Of a stretch of DNA of 64,000 nucleotides, positions 1 through 11,271 are shown one piece after another. Every line of letters starts with the position of its first letter. Within the stretch, counting starts at the first letter, position 1. Both the position numbers and the translations under genes were made by a program. The notes beneath the pieces were generated by a model, which was not told the origin of the DNA, searched no databases, and saw only the letters and a program-made list of their open reading frames with translations. Source of the DNA: Chlorops oryzae. Lineage: Eukaryota; Arthropoda; Insecta; Diptera; Chloropidae. The DNA lies in the NCBI GenBank assembly GCA_020466095.1, contig CM035809.1, forward strand, positions 8,466,723 to 8,530,722. The letters are read 5' to 3'.

Positions 1-60
1 CTGCCTTAACAAAAATTGGCACCGGCTGTTCTTTATTTTCTAAAATAAGCTCTTGGGTAG

Positions 61-1095
61 TCAAGTGTAACGAAGACGTACAAAAATCTGTGTATTTGGA
101 ATACAATAATCACCTTTGGATCCTTTCATTCTTCCATGTCTCTTGTCGGTTTGAATCGCTTTATCGTCTCGTTCCTCTAATGATTCTGCTGGTTGTTCCG
201 ATATGTCGCAATCGAATGTCTCGACCGGTTCACAGATAGGTAAGCATGGAGGTTCCGGTGCCGGATCGTTATGCAAATGTGCAACGCAAATCATATCGAA
301 ATCACAAATGCCACTTTTTGAAGCTGGTAGATTTTCTTGTGGGAATTTATTTTGCGAAACGCAAACTTCATTTCGTTTTTCTGCTGAAAACGGAAAAGTT
401 GGTAAAGCAGATATTGCATTGCAGGGTGGCTGAGCATCATCACATATTCCCATAAGCGGCTTTGGCGCATCGCATTCGCATTCTATTTCGGATTTAATAT
501 TGCACGGCATTGAGATATTATTCGTGGTCTGGGGGTAACCTTGTTGAATACAAGGTTGTTGCTGTTGTTGTTGCTGCCTTTGCATGGTAGCAGATGGGCA
601 AGGTAAAACATTACTACTTGGCGATGCTTTCCTTTGGAAATGTATTGTAACGGGAACGGCTATTTGCACTGGATCAACATGTATGGACATTGAACAACTA
701 GTGGGAGGACTTGACATACGTCCGCCGGTTTGTTGTTCTCTTTTCTCGATGCGTTCGAGTACTTTTTGTGACATTGTTATAATTTGTTTAAGCATTTGTT
801 TATAATTACTATATTCGGATACGCATGTTGAGGGTTTCGTCGACAGTACTTGACACGATGGCTTCTGATGTATTTCGGTATCACTGCGACAGTCTTTGAA
901 CTCGCGTCCCGAATCACATTCCTGACCATGAAAGCTTCTACCCACATAAAGAAATCGGGTTGATGGGCTATCTTCGTGAACACTTGAAAAGTGCGTTTGG
1001 GCATCGCATTGACATTGGCACGGATTATATTGACAGTTTGGACAACGATGACAGGAATTATCGCTTATAGACGATAGGTGACTTTTCGGCTTCAT
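61..1095 (-). CDS. Cys- and Gln-rich protein, unidentified
   Basis: I do not recognise this protein. From the ATG at 1095 the frame stays open for 344 residues to a TGA at 61-63. An in-frame TAA lies just upstream of the start, so this ATG is the natural one unless an acceptor lies there. The N-terminus has a Cys cluster (CHRCPNCQYNPCQCQC, about residues 15-30). A short helical stretch with KQMLKQIITMSQKVLERIEK follows near residue 100, then a Gln run, a second Cys-Pro-rich region, and KAIQTD near the C-terminus. A possible donor (TTT followed by GTACGT) near 78 means the last few residues could be intron and the gene could continue beyond the window. It lies about 1.2 kb downstream of the large coiled-coil gene on the same strand. 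The codon pattern looks coding, but the function is unknown. Confidence 0.6.
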   Translation of the reverse strand: MKPKSHLSSISDNSCHRCPNCQYNPCQCQCDAQTHFSSVHEDSPSTRFLYVGRSFHGQECDSGREFKDCRSDTEIHQKPSCQVLSTKPSTCVSEYSNYKQMLKQIITMSQKVLERIEKREQQTGGRMSSPPTSCSMSIHVDPVQIAVPVTIHFQRKASPSSNVLPCPSATMQRQQQQQQQPCIQQGYPQTTNNISMPCNIKSEIECECDAPKPLMGICDDAQPPCNAISALPTFPFSAEKRNEVCVSQNKFPQENLPASKSGICDFDMICVAHLHNDPAPEPPCLPICEPVETFDCDISEQPAESLEERDDKAIQTDKRHGRMKGSKGDYCIPNTQIFVRLRYT

Positions 1096-2294
1096 AATTA
1101 ATCCTTTATCCGCCAAACCTTAGCGAGAAATCGAATATCAAAACTAATTTCTTGACTTAAATTTTGAGAATTTCTAAAACTTTTTCGCTATTTTAATAAA
1201 AAAAAAATTTTTGCACGAAATGGAAGGGAAAATTTTATTTCAAAAATCCTTTTTTTTTAACAAAAATTTTTCTGGATTTTTCTATGGTTTATTCAAAAAT
1301 CATTTTTAGTCAAAATGTCAAGGGTGACTTGGTTTAAAAAACTTTTCGATAAAAAGAATTTAGTCATAACGTAACTTCGATTACGTTAATTTACGCTATG
1401 GATTAGAAGCAATATGAGAAACCTTACCTTTATTGGTTTTAGGGATCCTTAGAGGACTAACGAGGGAGAAAAACGGGAGGCCATCTGAACCATGTCAGAG
1501 GAATATTTAGTTTTTTTTTTAAATATAACAAAGTCTTTAAATGCTTTCCCAAGGGGGTAAAACATTGTTTACATTCAATTTTTGTATGGAAATTTGACAT
1601 TTAAACAATGCTTTAAATTTAAAATTTCATTATGAATAAGGAGGTTAGTTTCTATCATGCCCCAATTTTGGGTTACGTTAAGCTTGTGTCAAACTGAGTC
1701 ATTGGTGCTATGCTTCTAACGTCAAGCAGCCTACTCATGTACATATATCATGGAAACGATCAAGGTGTATTTAATAAGGTGGTAGCAGTAGCACATCTGT
1801 CTTCTTCTTATTTTATTATTTTCCCATTTAAATGTCACAAATTTTATTTTTTTCAAATGTTGTTTTTGTATTCATTAGTTGATATTAAAATTTCTGTATT
1901 CACAACAACATATTTGACATTTGGACGTACTCGGCACAACAAAAACCTCCGTTGTTTTTGTCGAGTTGTATTTGTTGTAGAACTGCTATCACCTTATTAA
2001 ATACACCTTGGAAAACGATAACCAAATAAGTCCAAGGTTCAGAGCTTCTCTACGTTCAAACCCTGCCCAATTAAAAAGCATAGAATAGCTTTTCATCAGC
2101 ACCATAATAGGTTGAAGTCCCTCATGACTTATCTGAGTGTATTGTCACATGTCAGCAGAAGACTCTCTCCCAATAAGGTATAAAAACACCGCTCATTTCG
2201 CTCACACTCATGCAACTCTCAAGGAAATACACACACTTTTGCAATGAGAAAGCTCATCGCTTTTCTCTAGATATATTTAAAAAAGTACTTTCAT
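1096..2294. other. intergenic stretch, minus-strand gene spacer
   Basis: This lies between the end of the coiled-coil gene and the Cys/Gln-rich gene, so it should hold the promoter of the latter. I see AT-rich sequence, one 250-base MITE (1761-2010) and no further convincing exon. A TATA box could not be assigned with confidence. Confidence 0.5.
1761..2010. mobile_element. MITE with CAAGGTGTATTTAATAAGG ends, 9-base target duplication
   Basis: Both ends read CAAGGTGTATTTAATAAGG inward and continue into G(G/A)TAGCAG. The flanks are GGAAACGAT on the left and GAAAACGAT on the right, a 9-base target duplication with one indel in the A run. Such a duplication length fits Mutator-like elements. No transposase is encoded in the 250 bases. 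Confidence 0.8.
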
Positions 2295-2299
2295 TTATT
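2294..2299 (-). terminator. AATAAA overlapping the stop codon of the coiled-coil gene
   Basis: The minus strand reads AAA TAA ATG, so an AATAAA poly(A) signal overlaps the proposed stop codon. If used, the 3' UTR would be only some tens of bases. The signal matches by sequence only. Confidence 0.35.
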
Positions 2300-2441
2300 T
2301 GATAATGGATTCAGTCAAACTAATAGTTGGAGATGGCCTTTTGATAGGGTAATAGACATTACAAACGAATTCGGACTCCATTTTGCGGGTATGGAAACTC
2401 ATAAGGCGTTCATTGATTTGATTTTCAATTTGACTTAAAAT
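2295..2441 (-). CDS. coiled-coil gene, last coding exon
   Basis: This exon has 48 codons plus TAA, starting with ILSQIENQINERLMSFHTRK. The acceptor follows an uninterrupted T run of about 18 bases ending in AG. It joins in phase 0 to the exon ending at 2517 through a 75-base intron (2442-2516, GTGTGT donor). Reading straight through the donor instead would give a tail of Phe residues encoded by the T run, which is less plausible. Confidence 0.6.
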   Translation of the reverse strand: MLSQIENQINERLMSFHTRKMESEFVCNVYYPIKRPSPTISLTESIIK

Positions 2442-2516
2442 CTAAAAAAAAAAAAAAAAACAGAAAAAGCCAATTATTATTGATGAATTTCTCCCAAAAA
2501 TGTCTTCTATACACAC

Positions 2517-3752
2517 CGGAATTTTGTGAGGTTTTGCCATTTCGGAAAGAACATGAAGACAAGTTATGGCGGAAACGAAATATTCGTAGCTTTCATTTGA
2601 AAATTTTGAATCGTTAAGAGTGAAACAACGCAATATGTCGAGCCCTTTACGGAAATCAGCATCGTTGTTCCAGCGTTCTGAAATTTTCACATTGAACTCA
2701 TCCGCTTGAGCATTTGTTTGATTTACGGAGGCTTTTATCATATTTATGAAACTGCGACATTGTGACGTTATCGTCTTGAGCAAATCCTCCGTATCTAATT
2801 CCTCCTTAGTGACTTGTGCACTCTTGTCTACAGTCTCAATTGAGATGGTCTCTGTTTCGCGATCGATGTGCTGCTTCGATTTTGGACGATCTACTTTGAC
2901 TACTGTCATCGTTGAGTCTGTATCACAGAACGGTCGGTGAGATCCCAAATCTCCCCCCTCGCTAGCGTCATGAACAGTGTAGAAGCTACTGTAGGATATT
3001 TTGCTCTTCAGTACTTCTGAATGACAAGTACTTGGAGCTGGCGACCAACGATTGTATTTGCGTGCATGCTGCGAGTTCATCAGCGAGACAATGCGACGTA
3101 TACGGATCATCCAGCTTGAACTGTGTGCGAAACGCCGTCGAGGCTTTCGACTCTTATTCTTAACTATGGGTTTAGATTGTGTTACACCTTCCACAATGCT
3201 TTCCAACATATGCTCGGAGGATTTGATATGACCCTTCTTCAGTTTTTGTTGTAGTTTCGACGAGCATGACGGACAAATATCCAAAGGCCCTAATTTCCTT
3301 AGTTCAGATGGTACCTCAGCTAAACTTTTCTTACTTTGATTTGCATTCAAAAATCGTGGAATCATACTTTCAGGAACTGTGAAAAAAGGCATACCGGCCA
3401 CACTGGCTAAAAGTACACCCCTTCGATCGTTGCCACCTTCGGTTCTTTCCAAATTTCCATCTTCAACCACATCTTGTTCTCCGTCTGCTTTATCGGCATT
3501 ATCTTTTGTTTCTTTTTCCATTGGATCGTCTTTTTCAATCACCTCTTCTTTCTTATCATCTTCATCTTTTCCATTACCTTCTTTTTCTTCATCGTTTTCA
3601 CCACCATTTTCTTTTTCTTTTTCATTTTCCTGATCTTTTTCTTTATCTCTTACCTCTTCTTGCTGGTCGTCCTTCTCAGATAGTAAAGCTTCCGCAAGTC
3701 GTCTGACGTCTCTGGCAACGCAATTAATTTGTGGAATCGGTATGTCGCAATC
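2517..3752 (-). CDS. coiled-coil gene, exon 10 (acidic E/K-rich, then helical)
   Basis: The exon has 412 codons in phase 0. The acceptor is TTAATTTAAG with T-rich sequence upstream. It begins DCDIPIPQINCVARDVRR and then has about 45 residues that are almost only Glu, Lys, Asp, Asn and Gly. A basic, Cys-containing stretch (CPSCSSKLQQKLKKG) and a helical C-terminal part follow. Confidence 0.75.
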
Positions 3753-3811
3753 CTTAAATTAAAGATCCTTTTTTATTATCATCCTTAATATTGGAAAGCA
3801 TAAGCACATAC

Positions 3812-4497
3812 CTTGACATTCTTCAATGCTTGACCGAGGCCTTGTGCTGCTGTCTTAAGATCTGAGACCTCGCAACGTTTCATACGTTTCGATGGACTGC
3901 TGTCCATTTCCAAGGCCAAGCAGAAGCCTTCACTTCGTTTTAGCTCAGCTTCCAGCCGCTCGACCATTTCTTCTTTGTTCTTGATTTCGTCGCACATTTC
4001 ACAGATCTTACTCTGAAGGCACTTAAGCTGGCATTGTAATTTCTGAATTTGCTGTTCGAGCGTTGCCACCTCTTCGCGTAGCTCACAATTGGATACTTCG
4101 CAGTTTTGGAACTCCTTTCGCAGGCAACAGCTCTCGGCTTGCAGAGTCTTCACTTCGGCAGCGTGACGTTTCTCCGCGTCGGCGTGTAGTTTTTGCATTA
4201 CACACAATTCGCTCTGCAGACATTTATTGCGTTTCTTCTCCTCTTCGAGTGCTTCGTTGAGCGGTTTCATAGCCTCTCTTAGTTGCTGCGTCTCTTCGCG
4301 ACAGCATTCGTACTCGCGTGAAATGCTTTGATGTTCATTTAGAATGTCCCTATGCTCTTTGGCGATGCGTTTCAGACAGTTCTTGAGCTCTTTTTCAGTC
4401 TCTTCCATTTGCAATATCTTCTCGTTAGCAGCACAAGCATCAGCGCGAAGAATATTCTCTAATCGTGAGATTTTCTGCTTCAATGATGCTTCTTTGG
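3812..4497 (-). CDS. coiled-coil gene, exon 9
   Basis: The exon is 686 bases, with acceptor TTTCATTTCAG and donor AAG/GTATGT. It encodes almost continuous coiled coil with regular Leu heptads and many Cys residues (for example CQLKCLQSKICEMC), ending in LKTAAQGLGQALKNVK. The two-base remainder completes the codon split with exon 8. Confidence 0.85.
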
Positions 4498-4559
4498 CTG
4501 AAATGAAAATCAATGAATTTGCATTACGTTCAATTTTGAGCTGTTCTAATCATACTCAC

Positions 4560-5802
4560 CACAGGCCATCTTCTCACGTTCCTTATACTCCAACTCGAGA
4601 TCAAGCCAATGGGTGTCTGCTGACTCCATGGCCTCATGATAGCGTTCATTGCATTGTCGCAATTGGTACTGCAGGCAATTGATCTCATCCTTCAGTTTAT
4701 TGCAACAGCAGCAATCTGTGCCACCGAAGACTCTCTCCGATTTGGGAGATCCACAGCTTTGACTGCTTGGATTGGCTGGAATATTTCCCATTACTGAAAT
4801 GACTCTTTCCGCTTCGTCAGACTGAGTTACTCGATTGATCACGAAATTGTATGCGATCAACAATGGTAAGAGGCTATGCAGGAATTCTAAATTCTCTTTG
4901 GCTTTGCGTTTATCTTCGCAGATATTTCGTAGCTGCGTTTCGTTTGCTGATAGATCTTCACGCAGTATAAGGCACTCGGTACGGCAGTCTTTGTACTTGG
5001 CACTCAATGCCTCCTTGGATAGCTCTAATTCAACGTTACGTTGACTTAGAATTTCCAATTCTACTTCAAGACGTTGTAGTCTCAGGCGAGTATCGTTTTC
5101 GGCCTCCTCGAATTCACACTTCTCTTCTTCCAGCTGGGCGTTCTCGTTCTCAAGGAACTCGACGCGATCGCTCAATTCGTGAAGCTCTTTCTCTAGCTGA
5201 ATCTCTCGCTGAAGGCGATCGGACAATCGTTTGGCTTGCAGGTCACCCGAACTCTCGTAAACAAGAATTTTATTCTCGAGCACTCGCAAACGATCCTGAT
5301 AGTACTGCAGACGTTTCGGATCGTTCAGATGCGTTTGATGCTGTGCTATAAACGCTGGCGGGACAACAGCTGTTTGCACAGCTGTCGAGATGGCAACAGG
5401 TACTTTATTAGATGACTCGACGAGTCTATTGAAACTTTGATCCTCGTTATCAATAAGATCGGTCTGTGTGCTGGCGTTTTGGTCAACACTTGCGTCACTA
5501 AAGAAATCTGACTCGACGAACACGCCACTCTCGCTTAGACTGCTGCTTTGCCAACTATTTGCCGCCGATGAAGTGCGACTCTTTCTTGGTGAATCGTTGG
5601 GAGTATTATTCGGTGCTATATGTACCGGTTGTGTACTGTTATATGGAGGTACGGTTGCAACGATACGAGAATTTGTTGTTGTACTCTTGGGGGATTTTAG
5701 CGAATTGCTTAGATGCTCAAATATGGGTTGAATACTATTCGAGGTTGATTGCACCACTGCTGTTGCTGCTGCTGCTGATGATGATGGTATCCTTGACTTC
5801 AC
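4560..5802 (-). CDS. coiled-coil gene, exon 8 (Ser-rich, STQTD motif, coiled coil)
   Basis: The exon is 1243 bases. It begins with VKSRIPSSS after a weak AAAG acceptor that has a T-rich tract about 20 bases upstream, and ends at TGTG/GTGAGT. The first 150 residues are Ser/Thr-rich and include DQNASTQTD. A strong coiled coil follows (LSDRVEFLENENAQLEEEK and onward) and ends at FLHSLLPLLIAYN. A CCCC motif and another helix come last. Confidence 0.85.
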
Positions 5803-6950
5803 CTTTAAATTTATGGCGAAATAAAAATAAAAAGATCAAGTGAAGGTTCTATAAAAAACAAATACTTTGCTCTTCTTAAGCGTTTATTCTCTTAAAATTT
5901 TTCACTCCTATTTATTCGAAAATTTTTATTAAATATTGCTTAAATGGCAAGAAAATCTATGAGGGAGAAACTAAAATGTGAGCTTAAGGAAAATATAAAA
6001 AAAAGATTATTGAAATTACAAAGGCAACTGGGTTTTTTATATGACTGGGTGGGTGCTTCATGTGCAGTTATCCTTTATATAAAATTTTTAATTTATGATT
6101 CTCATAGGCCAGTTAAATATATTTCAGTATATGCAGTGCACACTCGAACTTCCAAAGCTAGTTTAATAACTAATACTTGTAATTAGCCTTACAACAATTG
6201 TAAAACTGCTATAAGGCCGCTGGTTAGACAACCTTTACCGATAGAAGGCAGCCTATTAATCATTTCCTTGGTTAGTTTACCAAACTATTCCTGTTTGGAC
6301 TCAACCAGGTCTAGCAATATCCCAATTCTGTGGCTAGCTCTGAACGTAATCATGTGTGATTATTAACTAGACAGGCCCAACTACACAGATGATGGTGGCT
6401 AAAAGTACAAAGTTTTGGTATGTGAACTAAATCCCTTTCTTTTTGAAGTCCATAAACAGCTCCAAATTTAGTCATAACCTCAAAACAGCATTCTCAACCG
6501 GGGGTTTTCGCTCCTTTTTTGAGGCAATGGCGAAACTTAGACCCAATGGTTCCATATAGACCTCAAATTCGGATCCATCTACCTCGAACACATATAGTAA
6601 TCGTAATGTGACCCCTGGTTCCGATCATTTTCTGGGGCTTTCTAATAGAATGCTCCCAGACTAGATGTTTTTTCTCGATCGGATCCTTTCTGACACGGTC
6701 TACAAAAAAAATTTTCATTCTGATTTGTTAGCCGTAATCTTTGACAGTTTTTTCCATGGAATTAAATTATAGAATTTATGTGCATATCTTTTTTTCTATG
6801 TACTTCATTCCCTATTATCCGATATTAGTTTTATCTGGATCATATCTGCTGTAAGTCCAGAACTAAGAAACCTTTTGAATGAAGGATTCCCAAAATGCCT
6901 TTCTACTGAACTAACCCCTATTAACTAATTCCTTTGCCGTCTAAACTCAC
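5803..6950 (-). other. intron 7 of the coiled-coil gene
   Basis: This is a 1148-base AT-rich intron. I see no further exon, repeat array or RNA gene in it. Confidence 0.6.
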
Positions 6951-7163
6951 CAACTCGAAACTGTTCGACTCATCGCTGGATGAATTTGTATTGAATGAGC
7001 TTGGTCCACTGCTAGCATTACTGCTGGTGCCGCAACTGCTATTTTGCTGTGAGAGCAGACTCAGCACTTGTTGTAGACACTTCTTCTGCTCATCTTGAAG
7101 AATTAAATCCTGTAGCATTTTCCCGATTCGCTGACTCAGTTCCGCGTTGGTGTATTCAAAGAT
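6951..7163 (-). CDS. coiled-coil gene, exon 7
   Basis: The exon has 71 codons between a CAATAG acceptor and a TTG/GTGAGT donor. It starts IFEYTNAELSQRIGKMLQDL and runs into a Ser/Asn-rich tail. Phase 0 at both ends fits its neighbours. Confidence 0.75.
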
Positions 7164-7227
7164 CTATTGTTGGAAAATAAAAAGGGTTGTTACTTTTGCG
7201 TGCCAAATTCTCTTGAGTCATACTTAC

Positions 7228-7347
7228 ATCGTGGCATGTCTGATTGTTTCTTCCCACTGCATTACAATTCCAAAGATTCTGTTGCGTTATTGTGGAAGCA
7301 TTTCTAACCGCATTTGGAGTCGATTGGTGCGCTGCTGGCATTGACCA
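7228..7347 (-). CDS. coiled-coil gene, exon 6
   Basis: The exon has 40 codons with a strong acceptor (TTTTTCTTTTCAG) and donor GAT/GTAAGT, phase 0 at both ends. The peptide begins WSMPAAHQSTPNAV and ends GRNNQTCHD. The 64-base intron to exon 7 is of typical fly length. Confidence 0.75.
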
Positions 7348-7910
7348 CTGAAAAGAAAAATAATATTACGGTTAAATTATACATGCATGAAATTATCTTA
7401 GTTTGGCATAATAAAATTATTTATGAATTGCACTTTACACGCTACATATCTAGCGGATCAACAGCGGAGTCATCACGCACTAGTTATGTCAGCTATTGGG
7501 AACATTCAAGATCTTCTTAAATGGTAAACTTTTCGGAGGGGGAAAGTGCTGCAATAAATAAAACGTGTTATGAATTGCGAGATCAGTTATTCCTTACAAC
7601 CTCTTGCGAAATAATTAAATATATCACAATATCGCTCAGAAGCGTACATAAAGGGGATTCAAACCTCTCCGAAATGTGAAGAATCACAATCGAACCCGAG
7701 ATCATTGTTAAAATATAGTTAAACCTTCAGCCCAAAAACAATTTCTGCATTCGGGTCCACTCAAAATCCCTCCCCAAATAATTTTCCGTGTAAGCGTCTG
7801 ATAGGGCTACCATAAGACATAGATTTAATGAAATCGTTCCTGATAAAAGGTCTTTATTTACGAAAGGTATTTAGGTAGACAAAAGAGATAGCTAAATCAT
7901 ACATTATATA

Positions 7911-8160
7911 GGGTGACCAGACGTGCGGGGTTTCTAGAAATGTTTGAGAAAGCTGTAGCTTATTTATTATTTTTAAAATACTCAAGAGGTTTGAGATCCA
8001 CACAGTGGCAACACTCATTTAAAGCAAGTTTTGCCGGCTTTTTTTTTTACATACATAGATGTGATTAAACTTCATTTTGATGAAACAAAATAAAGAGGTT
8101 AGCTTTTTTACGACTTCAAATTGACCCGATTTTGCAGTTAAGGTCACATCTGGTAACCCT
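7911..8160. mobile_element. hAT-like MITE with GGGTGACCAGACGTG ends
   Basis: The left end reads GGGTGACCAGACGTG. The right end, reversed, reads AGGGTTACCAGATGTGACC. This gives imperfect terminal inverted repeats of about 18 bases around 250 bases of non-coding sequence. No clear target duplication is visible. Confidence 0.55.
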
Positions 8161-8749
8161 TGAAATAAAACGAAAACTTTAAACATACATAGATTTTTGT
8201 TTTCTAAGCGCCCCAAGCAATTTTATCCCAAATTCATGGTCGACTTAGCTTTTAAAGAAACAACGTAACGGTACATCGCATTTAATCAAGGCGAGTAAAG
8301 TGGTCTCAAATATATTGAAGCTCAATGAGTAGCAAAATTATTAGAGTCTATTGAACTTGCTTAAAAAAAAGAGTGCGAAATTTACACTTGGATGATTTTT
8401 TAGGGTATGAAGAAAATTAAAAAGCGTGTCAAGTACCCAAGGCTAAGAAAAAATGCTTAAGTTTAATTGAAAAGAAAAATGCTCTTCGTGGATCTCTTCG
8501 TTAGTTTGAAGGATTTTCTCTTTTCAATCGATAAGATTTTAATTTAGTTGTATAAAATTATCTTATATTTTCTAAATTCAAAAATAGGTCGAACATTTTT
8601 TGCTCTGTCCAAAGAAAGAAAGCTTTCATTCGATGAATAAAAAATCCATTCACATAATGATAATAAATCAAATTCGCAAACAAACTTCACTTTATGCCAC
8701 TAATTCTTTCTAGAAAGCGGAAAAGAATTTTCTAATTATTTATTCAAAC

Positions 8750-8872
8750 CTCGGCGCTCATCTTTGGTGGGCTTCGAATTGTGTCGCGGCTCGTCCATAA
8801 AAACTCTATTTTCGTACTGAGTTTACGACTCTCAATAAATCGCAAGCTACCGATGGGAATATTTTCTTCCAT
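8750..8872 (-). CDS. possible alternative first exon of the coiled-coil gene
   Basis: An ATG opens 41 codons (MEENIPIGSLRFIESRKL and onward) that end at GAG/GTTTGA in phase 0. Exon 6 follows downstream, also in phase 0, so a shorter isoform could start here. The donor is weak and no promoter was identified. Chance remains possible. Confidence 0.35.
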
Positions 8873-9299
8873 AGCCAATTTATGTAGTCAAGTGAAATAT
8901 GAAATCAATTTAGATAGGTATATACATATGCATGTGTGTATGTATATCTAGGAACATACACAACTTAACTTAGAGAGCGAATTATTGGAATTCTTTATAT
9001 GGGCGGAGTTATTTAATGAAAACTTAAATTTTCAGCAATCTATTAGTCTAAAATGTAAGCCTTCGTAATATTATGATAGAGATATACTTAAGTTAATTTA
9101 GAAACGGATTTATAACTTAAGAGCAGAATTCGATGCTAATGATGTATTTACATCCGATTATAAATATCATTAAGGTTATGGCTATTCTTGTTGTTTTAAG
9201 TTAAGTGGAGTAAAGGTAAATTCATTTGAGCTAAGCAGTCTTAAGTTTATGTTGAGCTAAGTAAACTGTTAATAAAGGTAATTAATCTTAAGTAGTGTA

Positions 9300-10080
9300 A
9301 TAAATAAAATTCAAGATGAGTTAAGAATTAAAGCAATATTTAAGTTACAATTATTTATTTAAGTTTAGTTTGGATAAGTAAAAATAAGATAATTCAAGAT
9401 GAGCTAAGAAATCTAAAACAGAGTAATGTTAAGTTATAATTATTAGTTAGTTTATAAGTAAAATAGATAATCAAGATTTAGTTAAAGATAATAAGTTATT
9501 AAGATAATATTAGTTAGTAGTTAAGTAAAAAAATAATTCAAGATGAGTTAAGAAATCTAAGCTAAGTAATGTATAATGTTAATATTAAGTTTAAGTTAGA
9601 ATTTAGTTAAGTATTACTTAAGTTATAAAAGTTTATAAGATAATTCAAGATGAGTTAAGAAATCTAAAGCTAGTAATGTTAAGTTAATTATGTTAATTTA
9701 AGTTAAGTTTAGTTAAGTAAAAATAAGATAATTCAAGATGAGTTAAGAAATCTAAAGCAGAGTAATGTTAAGTTAAATTTTATAGTTAAGTTAGTTTAAG
9801 TTAAAAGATAATTAAGATGATTAAGAATCTAACAGTAATGTTAAGTTAATAGTTATTAAGTTTAAGTTAATTAAGTTAGTTAAGTTAAGTAATGTTAATA
9901 ATTAGTTATCTAAGTTAAGTTAAGCTAAATTACATAATATTAATGTTAAGTTAAATTTTGAGTAACGTTAAGTTAAGTTAAGTTATTAAGTAAAATTAAG
10001 TCAAGTTAAGTTAAGTTAATTTAAGTTAAATTCAATGAAGTTAAATAAATTGAAGTGTAGTTCGTTAAATTAATAAAAAT
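9300..10080. repeat. TTAAG-rich minisatellite
   Basis: Degenerate copies of a unit of roughly 70-105 bases contain TTCAAGATGAGTTAAGAAAT followed by CTAAAGCAGAGTAATG and TTAAGTTAAG. I count about seven copies, at about 9311, 9387, 9460, 9538, 9643, 9730 and 9805. The tract ends in plain TTAAGTTAAG. Copies differ mainly by short indels. Confidence 0.8.
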
Positions 10081-10238
10081 TGAGTTCATTTGAATTGAGC
10101 AAGTACAAAGGCTTAAGTATATTTGGAGGCTTTTTGAACCTTAAAATTCTGTCATATTAATTAATCAAAATCAAATTAACTAACTTGAAGTTAGGTCAAG
10201 TCGAACATATCAAATTGAAGTTTGTTAAAAATAATCTA

Positions 10239-10406
10239 CAGTGAAACCTCTTAACTTCGAACACTCTCATATGCGGAAAATCCCCATGTGACCCCACATT
10301 TTTGTACCTACGCATGTCTTGCTTATTATTTTTTAAACAATCTTCACCCTCATAAGCGGGTAAAAAGTTCCTCACCGTGCGTGTTCGCATATGAGAGGTT
10401 TCACTG
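10239..10406. mobile_element. pogo/Tigger-type MITE, 168 bp
   Basis: Both ends read CAGTGAAACCTCT inward, flanked by TA on each side (10237-10238 and 10407-10408). The CAGTGAAACCTC end and TA target are typical of pogo-group elements. The inner part also matches in inverted orientation (CTCATATGCG near each end). No coding capacity. Confidence 0.8.
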
Positions 10407-11271
10407 TATTCTAGAGGCAGCCAAAGATATCAGTCTTAAAAGAATTTTTTGAACCCGTTCAAGCATATTTCAATGGCACATATCTTTGGCCCAACCCAAA
10501 AAATGTGCGCCAACCCATTTCAGTTTTTTCACTTTTTCTTAATAATTATTGTTTTTTTCCCCTTTTGTTCTTAAACAACCGTATTCACTTAAAGTTGGCA
10601 TGTGTAACTGAGCATAAAGTTCTACAAATTGAATAAATCTTGATAATTGACTTGTCATACGGAATAATGTTTTTTTTTATTGTTAGCTGGCAACCGTAAT
10701 TTGTCGCAAAAGTTCACACTTTGAAAATCTCAGCGTTTCATTTCAATGTAGCATTGTGTCTTAACATGAAAGCTCTTATGTTGTGTATGTTTTTTATAAT
10801 TTATGCTAAGTGTTATGGGAATGAATACATATAAGCAGCTTAAAAAATATTAGCTGAATTAAAGTTTTCAGTTACAACTTCCATAGATTATATGCTGAAT
10901 AGAGGAAACCAGTTGATTAATTAAATTAAATGCGTTTAGGTTCAGTGGAATATTCTTCCCCAACTTCAGGGTTGATATGGGTAGACCAAGATTGTAAAAG
11001 GACCAAACACTTTTTTGCTCTGGCCGCAACAATATTAAGTAAAATTACATTCAGTCGTTAAGATGAAGCTCGTGTGTTTCATCTACTGCTCTCCAATCGA
11101 AGAAGTCATATCAGATATTTTTGATGAAAAGAAAAATCGACGAAGAAGGAAATTTTTTCTTTTTCAAAAATTTCATTAAAAAGATAAAAAATAAAAGAAA
11201 AATCCCGATTCTATTTAAAGTCTCAGATTTTTAATCATTTATTGGTATCGAGAAAATTCTCATCGTACAAT

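Noticed and set aside
3379..3706. Plus-strand frames rich in Ser and Phe
   Set aside because: They are antisense shadows of the E/K-rich part of coiled-coil exon 10.
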